From Candidatus Planktophila vernalis (GTDB lineage: Bacteria > Actinomycetota > Actinomycetes > Nanopelagicales > Nanopelagicaceae), in NCBI RefSeq assembly GCF_002288185.1, contig NZ_CP016776.1, forward strand, positions 1,300,005-1,364,004: a DNA stretch of 64,000 bases. Reading direction: 5' to 3'. The notes under the pieces were generated by a model. The model was not told the DNA's origin, searched no databases, and saw only the letters and a program-made list of their open reading frames with translations. Position numbers and translations under genes: made by a program. Below are positions 1 to 8,407 of this stretch, one piece after another. Position 1 is the first letter of the stretch. The number at the start of each line of letters is the position of its first letter.

Positions 1-10
1 AAGATATAGA

Positions 11-1486
11 CTAACGTCTATTCATGAGTCTTGGTAATTTACGATGGAAATGAAAATTCATTCTTTGAATTTGTAAACGAAGATTTTTTTTGGGTTTTGA
101 TTTAATTCGTTTGCCAAATAGTTCATAATCCCTTGATTGATCATCGTATTTTACGTATTCGTAAATTTGACCATAATTCACATTCCAAGATCCATATTTG
201 ATTGCATTTAAAATCGGTTTTGGCGTAAGGTTTTGCCGAAGTAAGTTCTTCAATTCTCTAAAATCCTTCGGCTCATAAACAGAATTTAGACCCATATATC
301 CGCATGGTCCGGCGACGACTGAGGTCTTGCCATAATAGGTCGCCTCGATTCCAAGCGTAGATCCAAAGGTGAGTACCAAATCTGCCTGGAGAAGAAGCTG
401 ATAGGAATCAACATTACTCTCTGGCTCGAACTGTAAAACATCATGATCAGATGAAAGAATTTCCTTCATCCTCCGCCGTTCATGTTTTCCTGCGTTCACT
501 AAGTTTGGGTGCCACCTGATAATAATTTCGTAGTCTTCCAAAATATTTGAGTCATGAATTAATGTGTTCAACAAATTATATGGGTCACGAAAATCATTTG
601 GTACTTCGACTCCTGAGGCTGCGATCCACTCCCAATAGCTGCTTGTAAAGATGACGAGCTTTTTTCTGTCAGTGTGAAAGTAGTCAACATTATTCGTCTC
701 AAAATTTCCCCCAAACCACTGAGCTGCTAAATCAGTTTGTCCGGTATATCTCTGGCGGTAGAAGAAATCGCTCCCGTCCTTAAAGTATTTGTTCTTTAGC
801 TCCCCAACGGTGTTTTTCTCGTAGTAATCTTCAATTAATTGCATCCTTATTCTTGTTGAATGGATTCCCCCTTCTGGAAATATTGCGTATTTCTCTGGGG
901 TACTCCCTGAGATGTGACTAAACACTCTTTTCCCTTCTGAAATTCCCGCATAAAGCACCGGTCCATCACATCCTCTACGACCGTTCCAGACATAGACTTC
1001 GTCAATATCACTTTCGCGAATAATACTTAGAGTTTTTTTGTATAGTTTAACTGCGGATAAAATCTCTCGCTTACCACGCTTTTGCAGTATTGATTCTTCG
1101 ACATATATATCCTGTAGCTCATCAACTAATTGTGAAAGTACCATTTTGCCAATTGGTACACCTTCATATTCAAAATCTCTAAAGCCTTCAAAATTGGTCG
1201 GCATCTCTTGGATATCGCATTCTTCCGACAAGTTCAAAATCAAATGATTCACATTCAATGGTAACAAATTCGATTTTGAGTAGGTGGTCTGTTGTGAACA
1301 GAGGTTGCAAACGAATTTATCTTTTGTTGGGTTTGCTGGGCATGATGCCAAATCGCCTAGACAGCTCAACAAGAATACTTCGTGGCCGCTATGAACCAGA
1401 CTATTCACAATCTCTATGGTTTCTGCGTGGTGCACCGACCATAAAGGCACGTGCGAATAAACAAGGACTTTCTTACTCTGTGACAT
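11..1486 (-). CDS. Capsule/surface polysaccharide biosynthesis protein (GT-B-like)
   Basis: A 491-residue protein with no clear signal peptide. The C-terminal half has the pattern of capsule-synthesis and CDP-glycerol-transferase-like GT-B proteins: an IIRWHPN stretch followed by LVLTFGSTLGIEATYYGKTSV, where a Gly-Ser/Thr-x-x-Gly-x-Glu-Ala loop usually contacts a sugar nucleotide. It is the last gene of an eight-gene leftward operon, starting 9 nt after the aminotransferase. It probably transfers or processes the sugar made by the upstream genes, at the inner face of the membrane. The exact donor and acceptor cannot be read from the sequence. The stop codon lies at 11-13, so the gene is complete. 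Confidence 0.6.
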   Translation of the reverse strand: MSQSKKVLVYSHVPLWSVHHAETIEIVNSLVHSGHEVFLLSCLGDLASCPANPTKDKFVCNLCSQQTTYSKSNLLPLNVNHLILNLSEECDIQEMPTNFEGFRDFEYEGVPIGKMVLSQLVDELQDIYVEESILQKRGKREILSAVKLYKKTLSIIRESDIDEVYVWNGRRGCDGPVLYAGISEGKRVFSHISGSTPEKYAIFPEGGIHSTRIRMQLIEDYYEKNTVGELKNKYFKDGSDFFYRQRYTGQTDLAAQWFGGNFETNNVDYFHTDRKKLVIFTSSYWEWIAASGVEVPNDFRDPYNLLNTLIHDSNILEDYEIIIRWHPNLVNAGKHERRRMKEILSSDHDVLQFEPESNVDSYQLLLQADLVLTFGSTLGIEATYYGKTSVVAGPCGYMGLNSVYEPKDFRELKNLLRQNLTPKPILNAIKYGSWNVNYGQIYEYVKYDDQSRDYELFGKRIKSKPKKNLRLQIQRMNFHFHRKLPRLMNRR

Positions 1487-1494
1487 TATCTTGA

Positions 1495-2778
1495 CTAACG
1501 AACCCTAAATAAAGGAGTTAGTGGAGCAACCTTCAGATCGAGGTGTAACGTTTCTGCTTCAATGGCATTTGCAATGCGGTGTAAAACGGCGTCATACTTG
1601 TCAAGTATCCGATCAATGACTTTATTGCTGTGGGCTAGTGTAAGGTTGTGGGTGTTAAGAACAAGAAGTCCAGCAGAAAATGCTTCCTGTAGAAAGTATG
1701 TCTTTATTTCATTCTCTGCGTATCGCCCACCCTCAAACCAGTTTAGAAATGTCCAGGTGGGATGACCTGATAATTTCAGTACGGCATCGAGTGCCTTATC
1801 TGAAATCAACTGATTCAGCTTAGTATTTAGATTTTCCCCACTTGAATATAAACTTTCACAAACTTTATTATTAGAATGATAACTTAGATTAACTCTGGCT
1901 GCGGTTAGAGAAAGCAACTCGCCACCGAAGGTCCCTGAGAAAAACACTTCTGACATTTCCTTCATCACTTCGTCGGAACCTACTATGGCAGATATTGGAA
2001 ACCCATTCGCCAATCCTTTTCCAAAAGTGGAAAGGTCTGGAATAACATTAAAAAGCTTTTGAGCTCCGCCATTGTTGAATCGAAATCCAGTTATCGTTTC
2101 ATCAAATATCAATAGTGCGCCATATTTATGGGCTAATTCTTTTACACTCTCTAAGAATCCTGGATTGGGATAAGTGATGTTCATTGGTTCCATGATCACA
2201 GCTGCAATATCTTTAGGAAAACTTGAAAAAATCATCTCAAGAGATGAAAGATTGTTGTAGTTGAACGCGTGAGTTAAATCAATGACACTTTTTGGAATAC
2301 CTTTGTTTCGAGTCGTCGACGCAATCGACCAGTCTTGCCATCCATGGTAGCCGCACATCGCAATGTGGTCACGTCCGGTATAAGCCCTCGCTAGTCTTAT
2401 CGCAGCTGAGGTTGCGTCACTACCGTTCTTACCAAATCGAACTTTTTCAGCCGAAGGAATCATTTCTATCAGCATTTCTGCAACTTCAGCCTCAAGGCGT
2501 GTTGGCAGTGAGAGAGTTACTCCACTTTTGAATTGCCGTTTGACTGCTCTACTAATCTTCTTGTCACCGTAACCAATCGTTACTGCAGCTAGAGAGCTCA
2601 CTAAATCAATGTACTTATTTCCGTCCAAATCCCAAGAATAGGGTCCCTTAGATTTCTTCAAATAGAGCGGAGATACTCCGACGGGGTACTGAGTGCGGGA
2701 CTTACTAAAGGTTTGAGAGCCAAGGGGAATAGAGGCTTCCGCTCTATCTAGATGTTGTTCAGATAATTCATATCTCAT
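1495..2778 (-). CDS. Class III PLP aminotransferase (glutamate-1-semialdehyde aminomutase-like)
   Basis: A 427-residue fold-type I, class III aminotransferase. The FDETITGF motif (near residue 226) is the usual Asp that contacts the PLP ring, and STFGKGLANGFP (near residue 250) carries the Schiff-base lysine. The closest family is HemL-like, but sugar-locus members are not tetrapyrrole enzymes, and the neighbours here are a NeuB-like synthase and an SpsF-like cytidylyltransferase. It most likely aminates a keto sugar or a related intermediate. The start ATG overlaps the end of the upstream gene by 11 bp, so translation is probably coupled. The substrate is unknown. Confidence 0.8.
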   Translation of the reverse strand: MRYELSEQHLDRAEASIPLGSQTFSKSRTQYPVGVSPLYLKKSKGPYSWDLDGNKYIDLVSSLAAVTIGYGDKKISRAVKRQFKSGVTLSLPTRLEAEVAEMLIEMIPSAEKVRFGKNGSDATSAAIRLARAYTGRDHIAMCGYHGWQDWSIASTTRNKGIPKSVIDLTHAFNYNNLSSLEMIFSSFPKDIAAVIMEPMNITYPNPGFLESVKELAHKYGALLIFDETITGFRFNNGGAQKLFNVIPDLSTFGKGLANGFPISAIVGSDEVMKEMSEVFFSGTFGGELLSLTAARVNLSYHSNNKVCESLYSSGENLNTKLNQLISDKALDAVLKLSGHPTWTFLNWFEGGRYAENEIKTYFLQEAFSAGLLVLNTHNLTLAHSNKVIDRILDKYDAVLHRIANAIEAETLHLDLKVAPLTPLFRVR

Positions 2779-3529
2779 CTATTAATCCATCTCTTTGTTT
2801 TGCCAAGGATTCATTTCGTTTATGGCTACTCATGAGACTTTCATGCGCCTTCGAGCTGTCCACCCAGTCTAGAACATCGCTATAGCTGAATACGTCTTCC
2901 GAGCCCGCGAAATGACCATAAACTTCCCTTACAAAAAGTAGATCTTCTTCATAGTCTACTGTCCAGCGAAAACTCGAGTGATTTTCACTTGCGTGAAAGT
3001 TCACTACCTGAAATTGATCTTGCCGATTATGAAAACCGATCGTTACATGTTCCTTTTCATATTCCTTCAACTGCAATTTACTGAGCTCAATTAAGGCTTT
3101 GGGTTTGAAAATCTCTATATCTAGGCCATCCGGAAAAGTAGGGTGGACTGTGTTGGAAAGGTAGTCTGGTTTCAATTTCAGGAATTTCCCTAGCATTTCG
3201 TCGATAATTTCTGGCATAACTAATGGGCAATCTGCAGTTAGCCGGATACAGATGTCTGGTTCTGACTCCGTGATCACCTTAAGAAATCTCTCTAAAACGT
3301 TATTCTCGGGCCCTCTGATTACCCTGTATCCAGATTCCTGCAAGATCCGTGCTAGTCCACTATTCTGCGTGCCTTCTGGAATAGCAATGATAATTTCTTT
3401 AATCATACTACTGCGGCTTATCCGGCTTAGTTGGCGAAGAATCATGGGCATCTTGTTGATTTCTGCTAAAACTTTCTCTGGAAACCGTTTTGAACCGATT
3501 CGTGCTTGGACAATGGCAACAATCTTCAA
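2768..3529 (-). CDS. SpsF-like cytidylyltransferase (CMP-sugar synthetase type)
   Basis: A protein of 253 residues in the SpsF/NeuA-related nucleotidyltransferase group. The N-terminal MKIVAIVQARIGSKRFPEKV is the typical nucleotide-binding start (QAR-x-GS-x-R-x-P-x-K), and LTADCPLV supplies the usual acidic metal-binding region. I place the start at the TTG at 3529. This gives the family's usual first residues, has GGGGGAAG just upstream, and forms a 4-bp TTGA overlap with the preceding stop; the longer GTG start at 3544 adds only five residues. It probably activates the product of the NeuB-like synthase with CTP. Confidence 0.75.
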   Translation of the reverse strand: MKIVAIVQARIGSKRFPEKVLAEINKMPMILRQLSRISRSSMIKEIIIAIPEGTQNSGLARILQESGYRVIRGPENNVLERFLKVITESEPDICIRLTADCPLVMPEIIDEMLGKFLKLKPDYLSNTVHPTFPDGLDIEIFKPKALIELSKLQLKEYEKEHVTIGFHNRQDQFQVVNFHASENHSSFRWTVDYEEDLLFVREVYGHFAGSEDVFSYSDVLDWVDSSKAHESLMSSHKRNESLAKQRDGLIDEI

Positions 3530-4377
3530 CTTCTCTTCCCCCACTTTCTGGGATCCGCAAATTTAGGTTTCATGCTCTTCAATTTCAAATATTCTAATAT
3601 GTCGGAATCTCTTGGCTCTAAATCGAAAAGTTGCTTTACGTGTGTAGGATTGAGAAACCCCACTACTAAACTGGTGAAAAGACTCTGACATTTATAAACT
3701 TCTAACGCTACCTCTAAATGTGTCGACTTCTTGTATTTCACATAATTCGTAAATTCTTCCAGACCTTTAAAAAATGGATCTTGAATCATTTGATGACTAT
3801 TCAGAAGCAGGCCTTGGAGAAAAATGCTCCGGGCTTGCAGTTCAACACCAGCTGACACTAATTCTAAGACCAAGCTAGAATTCAAAAATTCAACATTAAA
3901 GAAATTCAAAGGCGCTTGAATTATTCCCAAATTAACTAGTTGAGGCGATAATTCACTCTCTTCGTATACGGATATACCTATAGAATCTGTAATTCCAAGG
4001 TTTTCAAGAGCCGACAAGAAATCAAGAGCTTCAAGCCTCTCAAGAGTTGATAGGTCATACCAATCGTGAACCATAATCGATTGAAACTTTGTCACGCCAA
4101 GGGTTTCTAAAGAGCTCTCGAGTTGACCTAATATCTCTTTGGGATTCAAATTCTTGTAACTGAACTTTGTGTTGTAAGAAAAAAACTTGGAAACTCCTGT
4201 ATCGCGTAGATTCTCAACAGCGCCTTTGTAATTTAAGCTCAAATCAATCCTTTGGAACCCACAATCTAAGCAAGCTTGTAAGGTTTCAATTCTATTTTTT
4301 TTGTCTGGGAATGCATTATTAGTGAATGTCCCATACTCGTGGCCAAATTGTGCGCCGCCGATGACAATGTTTCGCAT
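3526..4377 (-). CDS. Aldo/keto reductase family protein
   Basis: A 283-residue TIM-barrel NAD(P)H oxidoreductase. It starts IVIGGAQFGHEYG like other AKRs, has IDLSLNYKGA, where the catalytic Asp and Tyr are expected, and IMVHDWYD with the catalytic-site His on the next strands. Such AKRs recur in nonulosonate and spore-coat sugar loci, where they are thought to reduce or oxidise a keto-sugar. It lies between the glycosyltransferase (24-nt gap) and the SpsF-like gene (4-bp overlap). The substrate cannot be assigned. Confidence 0.7.
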   Translation of the reverse strand: MRNIVIGGAQFGHEYGTFTNNAFPDKKNRIETLQACLDCGFQRIDLSLNYKGAVENLRDTGVSKFFSYNTKFSYKNLNPKEILGQLESSLETLGVTKFQSIMVHDWYDLSTLERLEALDFLSALENLGITDSIGISVYEESELSPQLVNLGIIQAPLNFFNVEFLNSSLVLELVSAGVELQARSIFLQGLLLNSHQMIQDPFFKGLEEFTNYVKYKKSTHLEVALEVYKCQSLFTSLVVGFLNPTHVKQLFDLEPRDSDILEYLKLKSMKPKFADPRKWGKRS

Positions 4378-4401
4378 TTCCCAACTTTAGCAGTTTAGAC
4401 T

Positions 4402-5376
4402 CTAGGACTTAAATGTTTGGTATATGGCTTTTAGAAGGACTTTGGAATTCTCCGACCACTGAGCTTCATTCTTGCCATAACTTCGTGCCTTTAATGACAT
4501 TCGAGATTTTTCTTTACTTGCGAGGCTACTCAGATACAATATCTTTTCGATCAAATCTCGTATATTACTAGTTTCAAAATTTTTACCGATTTTTTCATCC
4601 TCTATAAATTGATTTGTTGGAAAGTTCGTCGTCAAGCAAATCATTCCCATTGAAAGAGCCTCCAGGAGTGAGACAGAAGTTCCATCTGATTTTGCAGCAG
4701 AGAGATACATCCAATGTTGTGACATTAATTCCGGAAGGTGTTGATTTTCAATGTTCCCTAAGAACGAGACTTTGTCTTCGAAGCCGTATTTTTTGGCGAT
4801 AATCTTCCCTGAGGCTAAATCTGGGCCAGCTCCGACAAAAGTACAATTAAATGGAATGCCACTTTCGTGCATTCCTGCAAGTGCTGCAAGTATGATTTCG
4901 TTACAGTACAACTGGCTCCAATTTCGTAAAACAATAATCGAGGGGCTTTCCTTAAATTTTGGTTCGTACTTGGAGAAATTCGCCCAGTCACATCCATACT
5001 TTGTTTCATAAATCGGTTTGTTGTACTTAAAGTTTAGTCGCAATTCCTTGCTGATATATCCACTGTCTGTCACTATTGCAGAACATCGAAGCACATTCGT
5101 TTGAATTTGTCTGACACTTTTGATTTCGTTAATTTCAGAGGCGTAACAAATTCCGAGAATTGGGGTTTGTGATTCAAACGGAATTCTCGAAATTGGATCA
5201 CTCAGAGGACCGGCAACGATCAGATCTGCCTCTTTAGACATCCTCGCAAAATTTTGATTAGCTCCAAGGGGTTCGTCGATGGGCAGAATATCTACATCAA
5301 ATTCTTCCGCCATCGCTCCATAGAAACGATTTTCATGAATTCCTATTCTGTCTACTACATAAAGAAGTTTCTTCAT
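4402..5376 (-). CDS. Glycosyltransferase, GT4-like
   Basis: A 324-residue GT-B glycosyltransferase. The C-terminal domain shows IVLRNWSQLY, FVGAGPDL, VSFLGNIENQHLPELMS and SDGTSVSLLEALSMGM, which is the common E-x7-E-type donor-site region of retaining family-4 enzymes. No membrane segment is evident, so it is probably cytosolic and membrane-associated. Its ATG overlaps the stop of the NeuB-like gene by 4 bp (ATGA), so it is tightly coupled to the synthase. It is likely to attach a locus-specific sugar to a lipid-linked glycan or protein; donor and acceptor are unknown. Confidence 0.75.
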   Translation of the reverse strand: MKKLLYVVDRIGIHENRFYGAMAEEFDVDILPIDEPLGANQNFARMSKEADLIVAGPLSDPISRIPFESQTPILGICYASEINEIKSVRQIQTNVLRCSAIVTDSGYISKELRLNFKYNKPIYETKYGCDWANFSKYEPKFKESPSIIVLRNWSQLYCNEIILAALAGMHESGIPFNCTFVGAGPDLASGKIIAKKYGFEDKVSFLGNIENQHLPELMSQHWMYLSAAKSDGTSVSLLEALSMGMICLTTNFPTNQFIEDEKIGKNFETSNIRDLIEKILYLSSLASKEKSRMSLKARSYGKNEAQWSENSKVLLKAIYQTFKS

Positions 5377-6440
5377 GAACTCGTTAGGAGGTCCTTTGTA
5401 ACAAGTTCGTCGCCGTCGACATCGCGCAATAGGACTTTTCCTAAAACTTCATCCTTATTAAAAGGACTAATTCCATTAGCTGGACATGGTCTTAGTGCAA
5501 TCAGATCATTGCTCGTAATTGCTGACCCGGCTTTGAGGCTTCGTGAGAATCGAAGTGCTCTCCTTTGAACTATTCTTGCGTCAACTTCGTTGGCTTCAAC
5601 TCTCTTTGTGCCGTCTCCGAGTGCCATCTCGAGGATCCGTGCATCTTCAATCATTTTCTTCCAAGCGGTAGGATCCAGAGAAAATGCGTGATCCGGACCA
5701 ACTCTATTCACGTCGTCTGTAAAGTGCTTCTCAATAGCGCGCGCTCCTAGAGCAATGGCGCCCAGAACGGCAACATGGCCTTGCGAATGGTCTGATAATC
5801 CCAGCACGGCTTTTGGAAACTCTTCTTTAAACGATGCAATCACATTCAAATTTAGAAACTTGAAGTTATCGAATTCCCCAGTGTAATTAGTGTTACATTG
5901 CATCAAAATGTAAGGAAGATTATATTTTTCAATTAAAGACACAGCTTCTCTGACTTCCTCAATATCGCTCGCTCCCGTAGCTAACAGAATTGGCTTTCCA
6001 GTACTGGCCATTAATTCAATAGATTCTTTCCATGTTATATCTCCCGAACCAATTTTGTAATATGGCATGAGAGTCGCAAACATTCTAATAAAATCTAGAT
6101 CGTAAGGAGCGGTGAAGTAATCGATTTCAAATCTATTACATTGCTCGATCAATTTCTCAGTCCAGGAAATTGGTAATTCTGCCTCTTTGTAAACTTGAAA
6201 CACATCTTTTTCCCATTTTGATTGATGTGTGAGCTTTTTCCCCAGTTCAGAAAAACCACGCTTTGAGACGATTGTCTCTGCTTTAAAGTTTTGGAACTTA
6301 GCTGCATTAGCACCTGATTTGGCGGCTAGTTCGATCAGATCTAATGCCCGCCCTAAATCACCATCATGATTTGCGGCAATATCTGCAATAAAATAAGTTG
6401 GGCTGTTGATGGAACTTGCACGATCTAATGAGAGCTTCAC
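5373..6440 (-). CDS. NeuB-family nonulosonic acid (sialic-acid-like) synthase
   Basis: This 355-residue protein matches NeuB/PseI/LegI/SpsE synthases, which condense phosphoenolpyruvate with a 6-carbon amino sugar to give a 9-carbon acid. Visible motifs are FIADIAANHDGDLGRA (N-terminal barrel strand), AAKFQNFKAETI, YKIGSGDITW, ILLATGAS, GLSDHSQGH and AIEKHFTDD with the metal-binding His. A C-terminal SAF/antifreeze-like domain (about residues 290-355, ending in RDVDGDELVTKDLL) closes the active site in this family. The sequence is nearer to the Pse/Leg branch in context, because a PseB-like dehydratase heads the operon. It overlaps both neighbours by 4 bp. Confidence 0.85.
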   Translation of the reverse strand: MKLSLDRASSINSPTYFIADIAANHDGDLGRALDLIELAAKSGANAAKFQNFKAETIVSKRGFSELGKKLTHQSKWEKDVFQVYKEAELPISWTEKLIEQCNRFEIDYFTAPYDLDFIRMFATLMPYYKIGSGDITWKESIELMASTGKPILLATGASDIEEVREAVSLIEKYNLPYILMQCNTNYTGEFDNFKFLNLNVIASFKEEFPKAVLGLSDHSQGHVAVLGAIALGARAIEKHFTDDVNRVGPDHAFSLDPTAWKKMIEDARILEMALGDGTKRVEANEVDARIVQRRALRFSRSLKAGSAITSNDLIALRPCPANGISPFNKDEVLGKVLLRDVDGDELVTKDLLTSS

Positions 6441-7321
6441 TCGAGTTCTCCTCTAATTGCTTGCCGGTATGCCTGAAGACTATCAACAATATTCGGGAAC
6501 ACAATTCCAAGATCGGTTATCTTGGAGGTGTCTAAACTTAAATCCAAGGCTCTAGAAATGCTTGAAGTGTATGGGGCTCCTGACAGGTAGCTCGCGTCTA
6601 GATCCCAAATTTCACAAACCAACTTTGCGAAATCAAACTTGCTTAATCTCTCCCTTCCTGCGACATGGTAAAGACCACTTAGAGATAGTTTATCTAACGC
6701 CAGAATTGCAGATGCTGTTTGATTTACTAAAAGAGGTGTAAAATAGATATTTGTGTATCCAGTTACACCCTGCTTACCCGTTAAATTCCTATAAAAATAA
6801 TCAAAAAGAGTCATTTTCCTATTGCTATGTCCTACGAAATTTACTCTAGCAACTAAAGAATTGTGTGAGTGCTCGAGTACTTCTTGCTCACCCTTCAACT
6901 TAGATCTTCCATAGACTGTAGAAGGTATGGGAATATCTAGTTCGCTCCGAAAGGGAGTTTTGCCATCAAAAACTGCATCCGTGGAAATATGAATAAGTTT
7001 AAAGTCATACAACTCTGAAAATCTAGCAAGTTTTTTCGGCAAATGACTGTTTAGAGCAAATGCCTTTTCTTGATTTTTTTCACAATCTTCGACATCAGCG
7101 TTAGCAATACAGTTGATCACTGTCTTGAATCTATACTTTCCAAAAAGCTCATCAAGTGGGTAAAATTTGTCGTCATCCAACTTGAATTGCACAAAATCAC
7201 TTCCCTTGAGCAAATCGCTTGCCCTGTTTACGTGGAGAAGTGCATTTCCATTCAAAGTTTTCGCTAATTGCGAGCCAAGAAATCCACTAGCACCTAGAAC
7301 GAGATAATCTTTAAAAATCAA
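6437..7321 (-). CDS. RmlD-like NAD(P)-dependent sugar-nucleotide reductase
   Basis: A 294-residue extended SDR of the dTDP-4-dehydrorhamnose reductase type. The nucleotide-binding loop is LGASGFLGSQLA (residues about 8-19), HISTDAVFDG precedes the catalytic region, and YGRSKLKGE (near 138) is the catalytic Tyr-x3-Lys. RmlD reduces a 4-keto-6-deoxy sugar nucleotide. Here no RmlA, B or C is nearby, while a PseB-like dehydratase is directly upstream (6-nt gap), so a UDP-linked 4-keto amino sugar is a more likely substrate, as for WbvR/WbjC-type reductases. That substrate assignment is inference. Confidence 0.75.
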   Translation of the reverse strand: MIFKDYLVLGASGFLGSQLAKTLNGNALLHVNRASDLLKGSDFVQFKLDDDKFYPLDELFGKYRFKTVINCIANADVEDCEKNQEKAFALNSHLPKKLARFSELYDFKLIHISTDAVFDGKTPFRSELDIPIPSTVYGRSKLKGEQEVLEHSHNSLVARVNFVGHSNRKMTLFDYFYRNLTGKQGVTGYTNIYFTPLLVNQTASAILALDKLSLSGLYHVAGRERLSKFDFAKLVCEIWDLDASYLSGAPYTSSISRALDLSLDTSKITDLGIVFPNIVDSLQAYRQAIRGELE

Positions 7322-7327
7322 GTGCTT

Positions 7328-8311
7328 TTATTCCAAGTTAGCCAGGAAAGTCTTGATTGAGTCAATGCCCATCCAGAGGTCATTTGTATTTGAAGCATAA
7401 GCTTTACCCTCTTCCATATTGGAACCAACAGGTTGCTTATAATTCCATTCGGCAACAACCGGCAAAACTAGAAATCTATTCTCAGAAATTCTAATGGTCC
7501 GCCGACTATCTTCTGCTGAAATCATTTCTTCATGCAGTTTTTCACCTGGTCTAATTCCAATTTCAACAAAATCAGAATTTGGTGAAATTGCGCTTGCTAA
7601 ATCAACAATTTTCATGCTTGGAATACGAGGCACATAAAGTTCGCCACCCTGCATAATTTCAAAACTATCCAAAACAAATTCAACGGCATCTTGGATACTG
7701 ATCCAAAATCGCGTCATTCGAAGATCCGTAATGGGCAGCGGTTTGCCCTCTAAAGCTAAATTTTGGAAAAATGGGATAACAGAACCTCTGCTACCCATAA
7801 CGTTTCCGTAACGAACAACACAAAACGATGTCCCGTAACTTTGGCTGTAGTTGTTTGCTGCAACGAAGAGTTTGTCTGCTGTTAGTTTTGTGGCTCCATA
7901 AAGATTAATTGGGGAAGAGGCTTTATCTGTTGATAATGCAACTACCTTTCTTACACCTGCATCAATGCTTGCTTCGATTACGTTTTGGCTTCCAAGCACA
8001 TTTGTTTTAATAAATTCCATTGGGTTATATTCGCCAGTATCGACTTGCTTAAGAGCCGCCGCGTGAACGACATAATCAACGCCATGCATTGCTCGCACTA
8101 ATCGATCTTTATCTCGAATGTCTCCAATGAACCAGCGCAAACGAGAATCATCATCAAATTCAGATCGCATATGAAACTGCTTTAGTTCATCTCTAGAGAA
8201 GATGGCGATACGCCTAACATCAGTATTGTCCAATAATCGGCGCACCAGAGCTTTGCCGAGTGATCCAGAGCCACCGGTAATTAGTATTGATTTTGAATCA
8301 AAAATTGACAT
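7328..8311 (-). CDS. pseB: PseB-like UDP-N-acetylglucosamine 4,6-dehydratase
   Basis: A 327-residue short-type UDP-GlcNAc 4,6-dehydratase. It has TGGSGSLGKAL (residues 12-22) for NADP binding, VVHAAALKQVDTGEYNPMEF, and STDKASSPINLYGATK (about 128-143). The last motif holds the Asp-Lys pair and the YGxxK that separate the PseB/FlaA1 group (C5-inverting) from CapE/FnlA enzymes. It is the first gene of the leftward sugar operon, preceded by GGAGA five nucleotides before ATG and by a TAGAAT box at 8351-8356. It should commit UDP-GlcNAc to a 6-deoxy-4-keto sugar. Confidence 0.8.
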   Translation of the reverse strand: MSIFDSKSILITGGSGSLGKALVRRLLDNTDVRRIAIFSRDELKQFHMRSEFDDDSRLRWFIGDIRDKDRLVRAMHGVDYVVHAAALKQVDTGEYNPMEFIKTNVLGSQNVIEASIDAGVRKVVALSTDKASSPINLYGATKLTADKLFVAANNYSQSYGTSFCVVRYGNVMGSRGSVIPFFQNLALEGKPLPITDLRMTRFWISIQDAVEFVLDSFEIMQGGELYVPRIPSMKIVDLASAISPNSDFVEIGIRPGEKLHEEMISAEDSRRTIRISENRFLVLPVVAEWNYKQPVGSNMEEGKAYASNTNDLWMGIDSIKTFLANLE

Positions 8312-8350
8312 TTTTCTCCACGCCTAGAAATGATTGGTGTTTCCAGCCAT

Positions 8351-8356
8351 ATTCTA
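8351..8356 (-). promoter_or_regulatory. Likely -10 box of the pseB-led operon
   Basis: On the minus strand this reads TAGAAT, one base from TATAAT, about 40 nt upstream of the pseB start. No good -35 is seen 17 nt further upstream. It is the best promoter candidate in the 96-bp gap between holB and pseB. Confidence 0.4.
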
Positions 8357-8407
8357 GTAGGTCGATAGCGCCCTCTTAGTGCTGAAAGCAATGAAATGTT
8401 CAGCTGA

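Noticed and set aside
1495..2778. Assignment of the class III aminotransferase as HemL (tetrapyrrole synthesis)
   Set aside because: It is embedded and overlapping in a surface-sugar operon with no other heme genes; sugar-locus HemL-like enzymes are a distinct group.
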